In this document: positions 1 through 7,830 of the stretch, one piece after another | Layout of the letters: each line of letters opens with the position of its first letter | How positions within the stretch are numbered: the stretch's first letter is position 1 | DNA from: Nitrobacteraceae bacterium AZCC 2146 | GTDB taxonomy: Bacteria > Pseudomonadota > Alphaproteobacteria > Rhizobiales > Xanthobacteraceae | DNA: 64,000 nucleotides | Assembly (NCBI GenBank): GCA_036924855.1 | Contig: JBAGRP010000001.1 | Coordinates: forward strand, 4,216,001-4,280,000 | Direction of reading: 5' to 3' | Notes under the pieces: model-generated | Seen by the model: only the letters and a program-made list of their open reading frames with translations | Told to the model about the DNA's origin: nothing | Database searches by the model: none | Translations under genes and position numbers: made by a program

Positions 1-1013
1 TTGGCAGCGGCACACTCATTCCATTCGCGAACCGTGATCGGGTATTTGCTCATCGCAAACGGCTTGATCGTGACCTGATGTATCGGCTTTTCTGAAATAT
101 CGTCGTTGCTGCCCATCGCGAAGCTCCCACCACGAAGCGCGACCATTTCGGGTTCCCTGACAGACGGCGGTGTTATGGGCGGCGTGGCAGGCGCCACAAG
201 GGGCGCAGGCTGCGGTTGAGGCGCCGCTTGTTGGGCGGTGGGCGCCGGTGACGGAAGCTTCTTCGGCGCCTCTGCCGGATTCGAAATGGGGGCTAGCGCC
301 TGATCGCCCACTTTGCCGCGCGGTTGAATGATATTGACAAAGTACCAGAGAGCACCGCCCGCAAGGGCCAGCAAGGCGACGCCCAACAATGCAATCAGGA
401 AATTCTCACGCCGCTTCCGGGCCTTGTTGAAGGCGGCCGGATCAGGAAGCACCCGGTAAACTCGCACCGGGTCGGTGATGTTCTTTATTTTGCGATCTCC
501 GAGCGATTGATAGCCGCAAACAAGCTTGTGCTTGATCTGCTCGTAAACGCCTCCCGAGATGTAGACCTGCCCCGGATCGGCAATGCCCTCCAGGCGCGCC
601 GCGATGTTGACGCCGTCCCCGTAGACGTCGTCTTGTTCAATGATGACGTCACCGAGATTGACGCCAATTCGATACGAGATCCAAAAGTTCTTTGGCTGCG
701 ACGCGTTCCGCCCGATCATGCTTTGCTGGATAACGATACCGCATCGGACGGCTTCCACGGGACTGTCGAAAATCGCAATGAAGCCATCGCCCGTGGTTTT
801 GACGAGCCTGCCGTCGTGCTCCGCGATGGTTGGCTCGATCAGTTCGCGCTCGATCCGCTTCACACGCGCATGCGTTCCTTCTTCGTCCAACTCCATAAGG
901 CGGCTGTAACCGGAAATGTCGCCGACGACGATCGCCGCGAGACGGCGCGGCGTTGCGCCGCGCGGAGGCTCGGAGTTTTTGGCGGACTTGATGTCACGAA
1001 TCTCGCCGCGCAT
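1..1013 (-). CDS. Class III adenylate/guanylate cyclase fused to an FGE-sulfatase (SUMF1-like) domain; 3' end off window
   Basis: About 337 residues are visible from the ATG at 1011-1013; the gene continues past base 1. The N-terminus is a class III nucleotidyl cyclase domain: metal-binding Asp32 in [12 protein letters not shown], Asp76 in TTGDGF, then [10 protein letters not shown] and a [12 protein letters not shown] block typical of adenylate cyclases. A basic stretch (KARKRR) leads into one membrane helix at roughly residues 197-220, followed by a Pro/Ala-rich linker. Then comes [14 protein letters not shown], the opening of an FGE-sulfatase/SUMF1 domain (formylglycine-generating-like, EgtB/PvdO fold), cut by the edge. 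I infer a cytoplasmic cyclase making cAMP, coupled across the membrane to a periplasmic domain of unknown role. Cyclases with varied C-terminal modules are common in Bradyrhizobium. The cyclase call is firm; the function of the second domain is not. Confidence 0.85.
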   Translation of the reverse strand, partial: MRGEIRDIKSAKNSEPPRGATPRRLAAIVVGDISGYSRLMELDEEGTHARVKRIERELIEPTIAEHDGRLVKTTGDGFIAIFDSPVEAVRCGIVIQQSMIGRNASQPKNFWISYRIGVNLGDVIIEQDDVYGDGVNIAARLEGIADPGQVYISGGVYEQIKHKLVCGYQSLGDRKIKNITDPVRVYRVLPDPAAFNKARKRRENFLIALLGVALLALAGGALWYFVNIIQPRGKVGDQALAPISNPAEAPKKLPSPAPTAQQAAPQPQPAPLVAPATPPITPPSVREPEMVALRGGSFAMGSNDDISEKPIHQVTIKPFAMSKYPITVREWNECAAA

Positions 1014-1241
1014 TACTCAGCGCCTCTAGCGATCGAAACACGGACTTCGCGGGTGAGCCGTCGGCGTTCATCGCCACCTGCGGCCAGTCGGCACAAACGC
1101 TACGCCTAACAACTCGCCCAGACAATTGCTTCAAACTGTCAATGCAGGTTCCCAATAGGTCAGTGTGGCTGCCGGATGGGAGAGGATGCGCCCGAGGCAA
1201 CCGCAGGACGGCGTAAGCCGATCCCGCTCAGGCAGCTGCGT

Positions 1242-2357
1242 TCAGACCCGAAAATGCTTCGACAGTTTCAGGTTCTGGCCCTGATAGTTCGAGCCGATGC
1301 GCTGGCCGTAGAGTGCGTCGGGACGCGACAGCATTTTCTCATAGACGAGGCGGCCGACGATCTGGCCGTGCTCGAGAATGAACGGCACTTCGCGGGAGCG
1401 CACTTCCAGCACCGCGCGCGAACCCTTGCCACCGGCGCCGGCATAGCCGAAGCCGGGGTCGAAGAAGCCGGCATAGTGCACGCGGAATTCGCCGACCAGG
1501 GGATCGAACGGCACCATCTCGGCAGCGTAGTCCGGCGGCACCTGCACGGCTTCCTTGGAGGCGAGAATGTAGAACTCGCCGGGATCGAGGATCAGCGTGC
1601 CGTCCGGGCGCGCGGCAATCGGCTCCCAGAACTCGCCGACCGCATAGCCGGCGCGGCGATCGATATCGACGACGCCGGTGTGGCGCTTGGCGCGATAGCC
1701 GACGAAGCCCGAGGCGTTTTCGCCGGACAGATCGACGGACAGCGCTAGGCCGTTGTTGAGGTCGGCCTCGTCGCTGTCGACCAGCCGCTCCAGCGCGTGC
1801 AGGTCTTCCAGCGCGTCGTTGTCGAGAACGGCGTCGCCGACGCGAAACCGCACCTGCGACAGCCGCGAGCCTTCGCGCAGCAGCACCGGAAACGTCTTCG
1901 GGCTGATCTCGGCATAGAGCGGGCCGTGATAGCCGGCGCCGATCACGTCGAAGCGGCGGGTGCCGTCGGCAATGACGCGGGTGAAGACGTCGAGCCGGCC
2001 GGTGGAGCTTTTCGGATTGGCCGAGGCGAAGATCGACGGCGGCAGCGCAAGGCTCTCGATCAGCGGCACGATGTAGACGCAGTTGGTTTCCAGCACCGCG
2101 CCGTCGGACAGGTCGATCTCGTGCAGCTTCAGCTCATCGATGCGTTCGGCCACCGTTGTGTTCGGCCCCGGCAGAAAGCTGGCGCGGACGCGGTAGGCGA
2201 TGTCGCCGAGCCGCAGATCGAGGCTGGCCGGCTGGATCTGGCTTTCGACGAACGGATAGGCCGGCAGGATCAGGCCGGCATCGGCCATCGCCGCAATCAT
2301 GCGGTCGGGCAGAATACCATCGGCATCGGGCGCAAGCGTGAACGGCACTGAACTCAT
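1242..2357 (-). CDS. dcd: 2'-deoxycytidine 5'-triphosphate deaminase, long (two-domain) form
   Basis: 371 residues from ATG 2357, about twice the usual 190-residue dCTP deaminase. Two dUTPase-like beta units can be read in tandem. The first carries ANPKSSTGRLDVFTR and then GYHGPLYAEISPKTFPV; the second carries YAGFFDPGFG and AVLEVRSREVPFILEHGQ. Known family role: deamination of dCTP to dUTP, the route to dTMP. The long form occurs in Rhizobiales and probably folds as a pseudo-dimer or pseudo-trimer unit in which one half may be structural. It is transcribed divergently from metZ, sharing the 2358-2460 spacer. The product call is strong; which half holds the active site is not settled by eye. 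Confidence 0.88.
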   Translation of the reverse strand: MSSVPFTLAPDADGILPDRMIAAMADAGLILPAYPFVESQIQPASLDLRLGDIAYRVRASFLPGPNTTVAERIDELKLHEIDLSDGAVLETNCVYIVPLIESLALPPSIFASANPKSSTGRLDVFTRVIADGTRRFDVIGAGYHGPLYAEISPKTFPVLLREGSRLSQVRFRVGDAVLDNDALEDLHALERLVDSDEADLNNGLALSVDLSGENASGFVGYRAKRHTGVVDIDRRAGYAVGEFWEPIAARPDGTLILDPGEFYILASKEAVQVPPDYAAEMVPFDPLVGEFRVHYAGFFDPGFGYAGAGGKGSRAVLEVRSREVPFILEHGQIVGRLVYEKMLSRPDALYGQRIGSNYQGQNLKLSKHFRV

Positions 2358-2422
2358 CCTTGTCGCGCTGCGGCGCTGAAACGCCGGAAAAACGCAATTT
2401 TATCGGTTATCCCACCCCCGGC

Positions 2423-2451
2423 TTGACGGAAAGGGCGGTCGGGAATATGAG
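2423..2451 (+). promoter_or_regulatory. Putative sigma-70-type promoter of metZ
   Basis: TTGACG at 2423-2428 and TATGAG at 2446-2451 are separated by 17 bases. This would start transcription near 2458, immediately before the SAM-II aptamer, which fits an attenuation leader. It is a consensus match only. Confidence 0.5.
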
Positions 2452-2460
2452 CATGACTTA

Positions 2461-2523
2461 TCCCGTGGTGATTTGAGCCGGCCGGCTTGCAGCCACGTTA
2501 AACAAGTCGCTAAACAGGCCGGG
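2461..2523 (+). ncRNA. SAM-II (SAM-alpha) riboswitch upstream of metZ
   Basis: The sequence has the SAM-II layout. P1 stem CGTGG (2464-2468) pairs with CCACG (2493-2497). The conserved GATTTGA follows the 5' strand, then GGCCGGCTTGCAG, then the downstream TTAAACAAGTCGCTAAA and AGGCC that can form the H-type pseudoknot with the loop. SAM-II elements are known before metA/metX/metZ in alphaproteobacteria. SAM binding would lower methionine synthesis. A terminator follows directly at 2537-2571. Confidence 0.9.
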
Positions 2524-2536
2524 GACACGTGTGATC

Positions 2537-2571
2537 CCGGCTGTTGGACGTTTGTCCAGGCCGGTTTTTTT
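2537..2571 (+). terminator. Intrinsic terminator in the metZ leader (attenuator)
   Basis: CCGGC (2537-2541) pairs with GCCGG (2560-2564), and inside it TGGAC pairs with GTCCA around a GTTT loop. Seven T residues follow (2565-2571). It lies between the SAM-II aptamer and the metZ ATG, so transcriptional attenuation is the likely mode of control. Confidence 0.75.
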
Positions 2572-2604
2572 GTGGCTGTTTTTATGGCCATGACTGGAGG
2601 TCAC

Positions 2605-3801
2605 ATGTCTGAGACGAAGTCGCCCACCGCCCATTATCGCCCGGAAACCCGATTGGTCCATTCCGGCATGCTGCGCTCGCAATTCGGCGAGACCTCCGAA
2701 GCCCTGTTCCTGACGCAGGGCTTTGTCTACGAGACCGCCGAATTGTGCGAGGCGCGCTTCAAGGGCGAGGATCCCGGCTTCATCTATTCGCGGTTCTCCA
2801 ATCCGAACACCTCGATGTTCGAAAGCCGCATGATCGACCTCGAAGGCGCCGAGGCCGGCCGCGCCACCGCCACCGGCATGGCCGCCGTGACTACCGCGAT
2901 CCTGGCGCCGCTGCGCGCCGGCGACCATGTCGTGGCCGCCAAGGCGCTGTTCGGCTCGTGCCGCTACGTGGTCGAGGATCTGCTGCCGCGATACGGCATC
3001 GACTTCACGCTGGTCGACGGCCTCGATCTCGACCAGTGGCAGAAGGCGATGCGCCCCAACACCAAGACCTGTTTCCTGGAAAGCCCGACCAACCCGACGC
3101 TGGACGTGCTCGACATCGGCGCCATCGCCGAGATCGCGCACGCCGGCAACGCGCGACTGATCGTCGACAACGTGTTCGCGACACCGATCTGGCAGAGCCC
3201 GCTGGCGCTCGGCGCCGACGTGGTGGTGTATTCGGCCACGAAGCACATCGACGGGCAAGGACGATGCCTCGGCGGCATCATCCTGGCGTCGCAGGACTTC
3301 ATCGGCGAACACATCCATAACTTCCTGCGTCAGACCGGCCCGGCGATCTCGCCGTTCAACGCCTGGATTCTGGTAAAGGGCCTCGAGACGCTGGCGATCC
3401 GCGTCAAGCAGCAGACCGAGACCGCGGCGGCCATCGCCGACGTGCTCGCAAAACATCCGAAAATCTCGCGGCTGATCTATCCCGGCCGCGCCGATCATCC
3501 GCAGGCGGGCACCGTGAAGAAGCAGATGCGCGCCGGCTCGACGCTGATCGGCTTCGAGGTCAAGGGCGGCAAGGCCGCGGCATTCCGCTTCCTCAACGAA
3601 CTGAAACTGTCGCGAATCTCGAACAACCTCGGCGATTCCAAGAGCCTCGTGACGCATCCCGCAACCACGACGCATCAGCGCCTGCCGATCGAGGCGCGCC
3701 TCGAACTCGGTATCAGCGAAGGCTTTGTGCGCTTCTCCGCCGGTCTCGAACACAAGGATGATCTGATCGAGGATATGGAAGCGGCGCTGAAGAAGGCGTG
3801 A
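2605..3801 (+). CDS. metZ: O-succinylhomoserine sulfhydrylase
   Basis: 398 residues. I chose ATG 2605 because GGAGG lies five bases upstream; the frame is open further upstream but runs through the riboswitch and terminator. It belongs to the Cys/Met-metabolism PLP family: YSRFSNPN near the N-terminus, substrate-loop ESPTNP, and the PLP lysine in SATKHIDGQGR. MetZ condenses O-succinylhomoserine with sulfide to homocysteine in the cytoplasm. The SAM-II riboswitch in its leader supports a methionine role over a catabolic lyase. No other met gene is adjacent. A palindromic repeat follows the stop. Confidence 0.93.
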   Translation: MSETKSPTAHYRPETRLVHSGMLRSQFGETSEALFLTQGFVYETAELCEARFKGEDPGFIYSRFSNPNTSMFESRMIDLEGAEAGRATATGMAAVTTAILAPLRAGDHVVAAKALFGSCRYVVEDLLPRYGIDFTLVDGLDLDQWQKAMRPNTKTCFLESPTNPTLDVLDIGAIAEIAHAGNARLIVDNVFATPIWQSPLALGADVVVYSATKHIDGQGRCLGGIILASQDFIGEHIHNFLRQTGPAISPFNAWILVKGLETLAIRVKQQTETAAAIADVLAKHPKISRLIYPGRADHPQAGTVKKQMRAGSTLIGFEVKGGKAAAFRFLNELKLSRISNNLGDSKSLVTHPATTTHQRLPIEARLELGISEGFVRFSAGLEHKDDLIEDMEAALKKA

Positions 3802-3808
3802 GCGCTAT

Positions 3809-3889
3809 CGTCATTGCGAGGAGCATAGCGACGAAGCAATCCAGCCTTGCTTACAGCTTCTGGATTGCTTCGCTTCGCTCGCAATGACG
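3809..3889. repeat. Dispersed palindromic repeat, family A copy 1
   Basis: It begins CGTCATTGCGAG and ends with the complement CTCGCAATGACG, with inner arms GAAGCAATCCAG and CTGGATTGCTTCG. Other copies lie at 25215-25331 and 36758-36839. It sits between the convergent metZ and SGNH genes. Confidence 0.8.
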
Positions 3890-3903
3890 GCAGCAGCGCC
3901 GCC

Positions 3904-4911
3904 TCACATCGGCTTCATCGCCTGCACGTTCGACGGCACGTTGACGCCGAGTTTGACCTGGCCGACCGACTTGATGATGTTGTCGCCGAGCAGTTGCGCG
4001 AAGCAGGCATAGCCCCAGTCGTTCATGTGCAGTCCGTCGGCGATCACGAAACTGTCGAACGCCATCGACTGGCCTTCATGCCATTCGCGCATCACTTCGA
4101 AGCGCGGGAAAATCCCGACATGGCGCAATGTGGCGACCTTGTTGAGCAGCGAGATCATCTTGCTGGCGCTCTCCGGCTTGGCGTTCACCGCCGGCGAATA
4201 TTGCGGATCAACCAGCACGAGATCGGCGCCGATGGCCTGAATCTTGGCGATCCCCTCTTCCACCATCCTGGCGGTGTCGCCGGGATCGAGGTTGCGCAGC
4301 ACGGCGTTGGTGCCGACCTGCCAGATCACCAGGTCGGGCTTCATGTCGATGACCGAGGTCTGCAGCCGCGCCATCATTTCCGGCGCGTCCTCGCCACCCT
4401 GGCCGCGATTGGCCACGGTAATGTCGGCGCTGGGGTAGGCGCGATGCAGCTGCGCCGCCAACCGGTTCGGGTAGGTGTATTCCGGCGCGGTCGAGCCGAA
4501 GCCGGCGGTGGAGGACGAGCCGAAGGCAACGATCAGCACCGGCTCGCCGGCGGCGAGCTTGGCGGCGACGCGCGGCAGCGACCCCATCGCCTGGGCGCCA
4601 CCCTTCGGCGACCGGCAGGGGACGCGGCTGAAGATGTCGCTGGCGGATTTCGCGACTTCCTTGACCTTGTCGATGGCCTTGGCGGCGATGCCCTTTTTCG
4701 GATCGGAGGTTTCGGCAGCCGCCACCGTCGCCGCTGGCGTGGGGCTGTCGGCAACGGGCGCTTTGCCTTCGCTCGCAGCGTTCTTGCCGCTGTCGACTGC
4801 GGCCTGGGCCGATTGCGCATGCACAAAAGAGACCTGCGCCGGCAGCATAATCGCCGCGGCAGTCAGCAGGATGATGGTGGCGACGCGAGAAAAAGGGCCG
4901 TGGAAACTCAT
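3904..4911 (-). CDS. SGNH/GDSL-type hydrolase, secreted
   Basis: 335 residues. An N-terminal hydrophobic segment (about 10-30) ending near HAQ is a signal peptide or anchor, followed by an Ala/Pro/Lys-rich spacer to about residue 95. The esterase domain has block I as FGSSST with Ser133 as nucleophile, NRGQGGED (block II), QVGTNA (block III) and DGLHMNDWG (block V with the catalytic Asp/His pair). Known family role: O-acyl ester hydrolysis or transfer. The start overlaps the stop of the upstream gene by one base (TAATG), placing it last in an opgC operon. I infer that it acts on acyl groups of a periplasmic glucan. Confidence 0.82.
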   Translation of the reverse strand: MSFHGPFSRVATIILLTAAAIMLPAQVSFVHAQSAQAAVDSGKNAASEGKAPVADSPTPAATVAAAETSDPKKGIAAKAIDKVKEVAKSASDIFSRVPCRSPKGGAQAMGSLPRVAAKLAAGEPVLIVAFGSSSTAGFGSTAPEYTYPNRLAAQLHRAYPSADITVANRGQGGEDAPEMMARLQTSVIDMKPDLVIWQVGTNAVLRNLDPGDTARMVEEGIAKIQAIGADLVLVDPQYSPAVNAKPESASKMISLLNKVATLRHVGIFPRFEVMREWHEGQSMAFDSFVIADGLHMNDWGYACFAQLLGDNIIKSVGQVKLGVNVPSNVQAMKPM

Positions 4912-5669
4912 TAACGCTGAATCCTCAATTCTGCTGGATTAATGTGCGCCGCCTCGATCACGAAGGTCGATAGCGCGCGGGCGAGGCAATCGTGCACCCG
5001 CTTGGCAAGTTCGACGCCCGGGGACGGGCTGAACAGATCAAAATCACCGGCTTCATTCCATTGCCTCATGATCGCGAAGCGGTCGAACAGCGGAACATCG
5101 TGCTGCTGCGCCACCACACGCATATTATCTAGGTAGGCGGAGCCCGAAATCATCGTCTCCGTGCGCGGACTGTACTGCAGATTCATTAAAATCACGTCGG
5201 TTCCCGCCGTTTGCATCGCAGCGACGCCCTCGTCGAGCGCGCCCCGAAAATCGTCCGCATCGACCGAGCGCATCGCATCCACGGTTCCGGTCTGCCACAC
5301 CACCAAGGTCGGCTTGCGCTCTTCGATCAGCTTGCCCAGGCTCGGCACCATCTCCTCGGCGGTCTTCTTGACCTGCAATTCCAGGGTTACGTTGACCTCA
5401 ACGCCGGGAAGCTTTTCGCGCAGATAGGCCTGCAGCCGGCCCGGATAGGCCGCGGAACTGTCGGACACCCCGATCATCGAGGACCGGCTGCCGATCACCA
5501 GAATATCGAATTTTCCGCCGGGTTTCACCGCGGCGGCAACCTTCGGCAGGGCGCTTTCGGTGGTCAGAAGGTAGGTCGGCACTTCGCAGCTGTGCGCCGG
5601 CGCTTCGGCGCGCGCGGGGGCAACGGCCATCAGGCCGGCCAGCATCGTGAGGCGCAACATCGCCTTCAT
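4911..5669 (-). CDS. Degenerate SGNH-like secreted protein, paralogue of its neighbour
   Basis: 252 residues from ATG 5669, which overlaps the opgC stop as ATGA; a longer open frame upstream lies inside opgC and is ignored. There is a signal peptide (about 1-21, ending ARA). It aligns with the next gene over its whole domain: LVVWQTGT versus LVIWQVGT, NLQYSPRT versus DPQYSPAV, and RFAIMRQWNE versus RFEVMREWHE. All catalytic blocks are altered. The nucleophile position is Arg62 (GSRSS against GSSST), the block III Asn is gone (GTVD for GTNA), and DxxH is replaced by DLFSPS. I infer a non-catalytic partner or carbohydrate-binding paralogue. Confidence 0.78.
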   Translation of the reverse strand: MKAMLRLTMLAGLMAVAPARAEAPAHSCEVPTYLLTTESALPKVAAAVKPGGKFDILVIGSRSSMIGVSDSSAAYPGRLQAYLREKLPGVEVNVTLELQVKKTAEEMVPSLGKLIEERKPTLVVWQTGTVDAMRSVDADDFRGALDEGVAAMQTAGTDVILMNLQYSPRTETMISGSAYLDNMRVVAQQHDVPLFDRFAIMRQWNEAGDFDLFSPSPGVELAKRVHDCLARALSTFVIEAAHINPAELRIQR

Positions 5670-6925
5670 GATCCCCCTCCCGCGAAATCGGCGTCGGCAC
5701 TTTTCGCGCGCATTCCGCCCTTGGCTGCGACCTGCTTGTACCACGAAAACAGCCATGCGGCGGCCGACATGATGACGATGCCGGAGATGCTGATCAGGAA
5801 ATGCATCCCGGCGCCACCCGATACCTCGGCCAGCACGAAATGGCCGGCAAAGGCCAGGAACACGCCGAGGCAGAAAATCTCCAGGGAATGCTGGCCGCAC
5901 AGGATCAGCGGCCGCAGCCAGATCGACTTCAGCCCGGGCCAGTCCTTGTGCAGGAAGCGCACGGTGATCGCCGCCAGCGCCAGGAAATGCGCGAAGCGCA
6001 GCACGTCCAGGTCGGTCTTGTTGATCGGATACATCCACTGCTCGATCACCTTCGGCAGCAGGTGATGAAATTGCGGGATGTACCAGGTCAGCGTCACCCA
6101 GAACGCCGCCAGCAGATAGACCACCGAGATCCATAGCGTCACCGGCGACGACAATATCCGCGACATCCTTTGCGCACCGCCCAGCGCGCACCAGGCGCCG
6201 AACACGAACAGCAACTGCCAGGCAAAGGGATTGAACGCCCAGACCCCGTTCGGATACGCCGACAGATAGAGGTCGAATTCCCAGGTCAGGGCATAGAGCG
6301 CCACCGACAACGCCAGCGTCAGGTCCGCACGGCGCTGCATCAGCCAGAGGATCGGCGGCAGGAACAACATGAGCACGATATATAGCGGCAACACGTCCAT
6401 GTTCACCGGGCGAAATTTCAGCAGCAGCGCCTGAACGATGGTCACGTCAGGCTGCTTCAGAAAATCCAGGATGCCCATTTCTTCCGAATACAGCGGGTTC
6501 TCGAAGCTCGTTGCAACGTAGGATATTTCCGCGAGGAAGATCGTGAACAGGAAGACGTGGGCGACGTAGATCTGCCAGACCCGCTTCAGGATCCGCGCGC
6601 TCGCCACCACCACGCCCTGCTCCAGCATGGCGCGGCCATAGACGAAAGCGGCGGTATAGCCGGAGATGAAGATGAAAATCTCGGTGGCGTCGCTGAAGCC
6701 GTAATTGCGGATCGTGAACCAGGTGAGGATGTTCGGCGGCAGATGGTCGATGAAGATCAGCCATAGCGCCAGCCCGCGAAACAGGTCCAGCCGCAGCTCG
6801 CGCTCGGCTCCCGCGACCGGGAACGTCGTCGCATCGGCGCGCGGCGCCGGTCGTGCGGTCCGCGCAGCCTGGGATTCCGCATCCGCGGGCAACGGGCCGG
6901 CAACCGGATCGGCCACGGAGGTCAT
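5666..6925 (-). CDS. opgC: OpgC-family membrane acyltransferase (osmoregulated periplasmic glucan modification)
   Basis: 419 residues with about ten hydrophobic helices. A Pro/Ala-rich cytoplasmic N-terminus leads into RLDLFRGLALWLIFIDHLP, the OpgC/acyltransferase-3-like first helix with conserved Arg and His. FISGYTAAFVYGR follows, and later CGQHSLEIFCLG, both typical of OpgC_C proteins. Known role: succinyl or other acyl substitution of periplasmic glucans in the inner membrane. It is the first gene of a translationally coupled trio (ATGA overlap at 5666-5669, then TAATG at 4911) with two SGNH proteins. A membrane acyltransferase next to SGNH esterases resembles other polysaccharide O-acylation modules. 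The acyl group is unknown. Confidence 0.85.
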   Translation of the reverse strand: MTSVADPVAGPLPADAESQAARTARPAPRADATTFPVAGAERELRLDLFRGLALWLIFIDHLPPNILTWFTIRNYGFSDATEIFIFISGYTAAFVYGRAMLEQGVVVASARILKRVWQIYVAHVFLFTIFLAEISYVATSFENPLYSEEMGILDFLKQPDVTIVQALLLKFRPVNMDVLPLYIVLMLFLPPILWLMQRRADLTLALSVALYALTWEFDLYLSAYPNGVWAFNPFAWQLLFVFGAWCALGGAQRMSRILSSPVTLWISVVYLLAAFWVTLTWYIPQFHHLLPKVIEQWMYPINKTDLDVLRFAHFLALAAITVRFLHKDWPGLKSIWLRPLILCGQHSLEIFCLGVFLAFAGHFVLAEVSGGAGMHFLISISGIVIMSAAAWLFSWYKQVAAKGGMRAKSADADFAGGGS

Positions 6926-6997
6926 TTCGCACCGCTCAACAGCATCGGTTCGCTTTGTCTTTGATCATGAAATCAACGATCGGCCCATAAGTTGCAA

Positions 6998-7039
6998 GCA
7001 ACTTGAATTGCAGGCGACTTGAGTTCGAGGTGACTTGCC
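6998..7039. repeat. 16-bp imperfect tandem repeat in the opgC/apaG spacer
   Basis: GCAACTTGAATTGCAG (6998-7013), GCGACTTGAGTTCGAG (7014-7029) and the partial GTGACTTGCC (7030-7039) are head to tail, about 70 bases upstream of the opgC start. They could be iterated binding sites. No factor can be named. Confidence 0.5.
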
Positions 7040-7211
7040 TCAACCGGTCATTCGCGAAATAACGCGAGGAAATCAGGATTATGCGGGAACTATGTTGAAA
7101 CCGCGATTGCGGGCAAACCATCCATCGATTTGGTCCGCTTGGCGCTTTTCGCTATGATCCCCATGCAATTTGGACGATGACACTGCCATGGACTCTGCCT
7201 TGGACCCCGCC

Positions 7212-7604
7212 ATGTACCGCGCCATAACCCGCCAGATCGAAGTCACCGTCGAGCCGAATTTCATGCCGGAACGCTCGTCGCTGGAGAAACGCGAGTTTTT
7301 CTGGTCCTACACCGTGGTGATCACCAATTCCGGCGCCGAAACCGTGCAGCTGAAGACCCGGCACTGGATCATCACCGATGCGTCCGGCCGGATGCAGGAG
7401 GTCCGCGGCGAAGGCGTGGTCGGCGAACAGCCGGTATTGGCCCCCGGCGAGCGCTTCGAATACACCAGCGGCGTCCCGCTACCGACCGCCTCCGGCTTCA
7501 TGGAAGGCACCTACCAGATGGTGACCGACACCGGCGAGCCGTTCGAGATCGACGTGCCGGCGTTTTCACTGGACGGACCGGACAGCCGGCGGACGCTGAA
7601 TTAG
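7212..7604 (+). CDS. apaG: ApaG protein
   Basis: 130 residues from ATG 7212, beginning MYRAITRQIEVTVEP, which matches the usual ApaG start and length. In-frame ATGs at 7170 and 7188 exist but would add residues not typical of the family, and no start has a strong ribosome-binding site. The single fibronectin-III-like domain includes FFWSYTVVITN, LKTRHWIITD and GEQPVLAPGERFEYTSG with the glycine-rich nucleotide-like loop GEGVVGEQP. ApaG was linked to Co2+/Mg2+ phenotypes in enterobacteria and binds pyrophosphates; its biochemical role is unclear. Confidence 0.9.
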   Translation: MYRAITRQIEVTVEPNFMPERSSLEKREFFWSYTVVITNSGAETVQLKTRHWIITDASGRMQEVRGEGVVGEQPVLAPGERFEYTSGVPLPTASGFMEGTYQMVTDTGEPFEIDVPAFSLDGPDSRRTLN

Positions 7605-7689
7605 GCAGGCGCCGCGTTGGCGATTATAGTCCTGACAAGATTATTGCCAACAGGAAGATGTGAGTTTTTTCTTCTGCCTCCCCACGCCT

Positions 7690-7750
7690 GTCATTCCCCG
7701 GCGCGCCTGAGGGCGCGCGCAGCGCCAGCTGCGAGCGAGCCCGGAATGAC
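7690..7750. repeat. Dispersed palindromic repeat, family B copy 1
   Basis: GTCATTCC at the left end is complementary to GGAATGAC at the right, with GC-rich inner arms. It lies between convergent apaG and hslO. Related copies are at 16511-16635, 40888-40994 and 43330-43454. Confidence 0.7.
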
Positions 7751-7830
7751 AAAAGGAGAGACTGTGTCGTGGCGCAAATCCCGGATGGCGCTTCGCTGCA
7801 TCCGGGGTACAGAACTACGGCAACGGCTGA

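Noticed and set aside
324..1109. 261-codon plus-strand frame opposite the cyclase
   Set aside because: It has no domain, while the minus strand reads a clear cyclase-membrane-FGE protein through the same bases.
2458..3753. 431-codon antisense frame opposite metZ
   Set aside because: The antisense protein is low-complexity and covers the riboswitch; metZ is certain.
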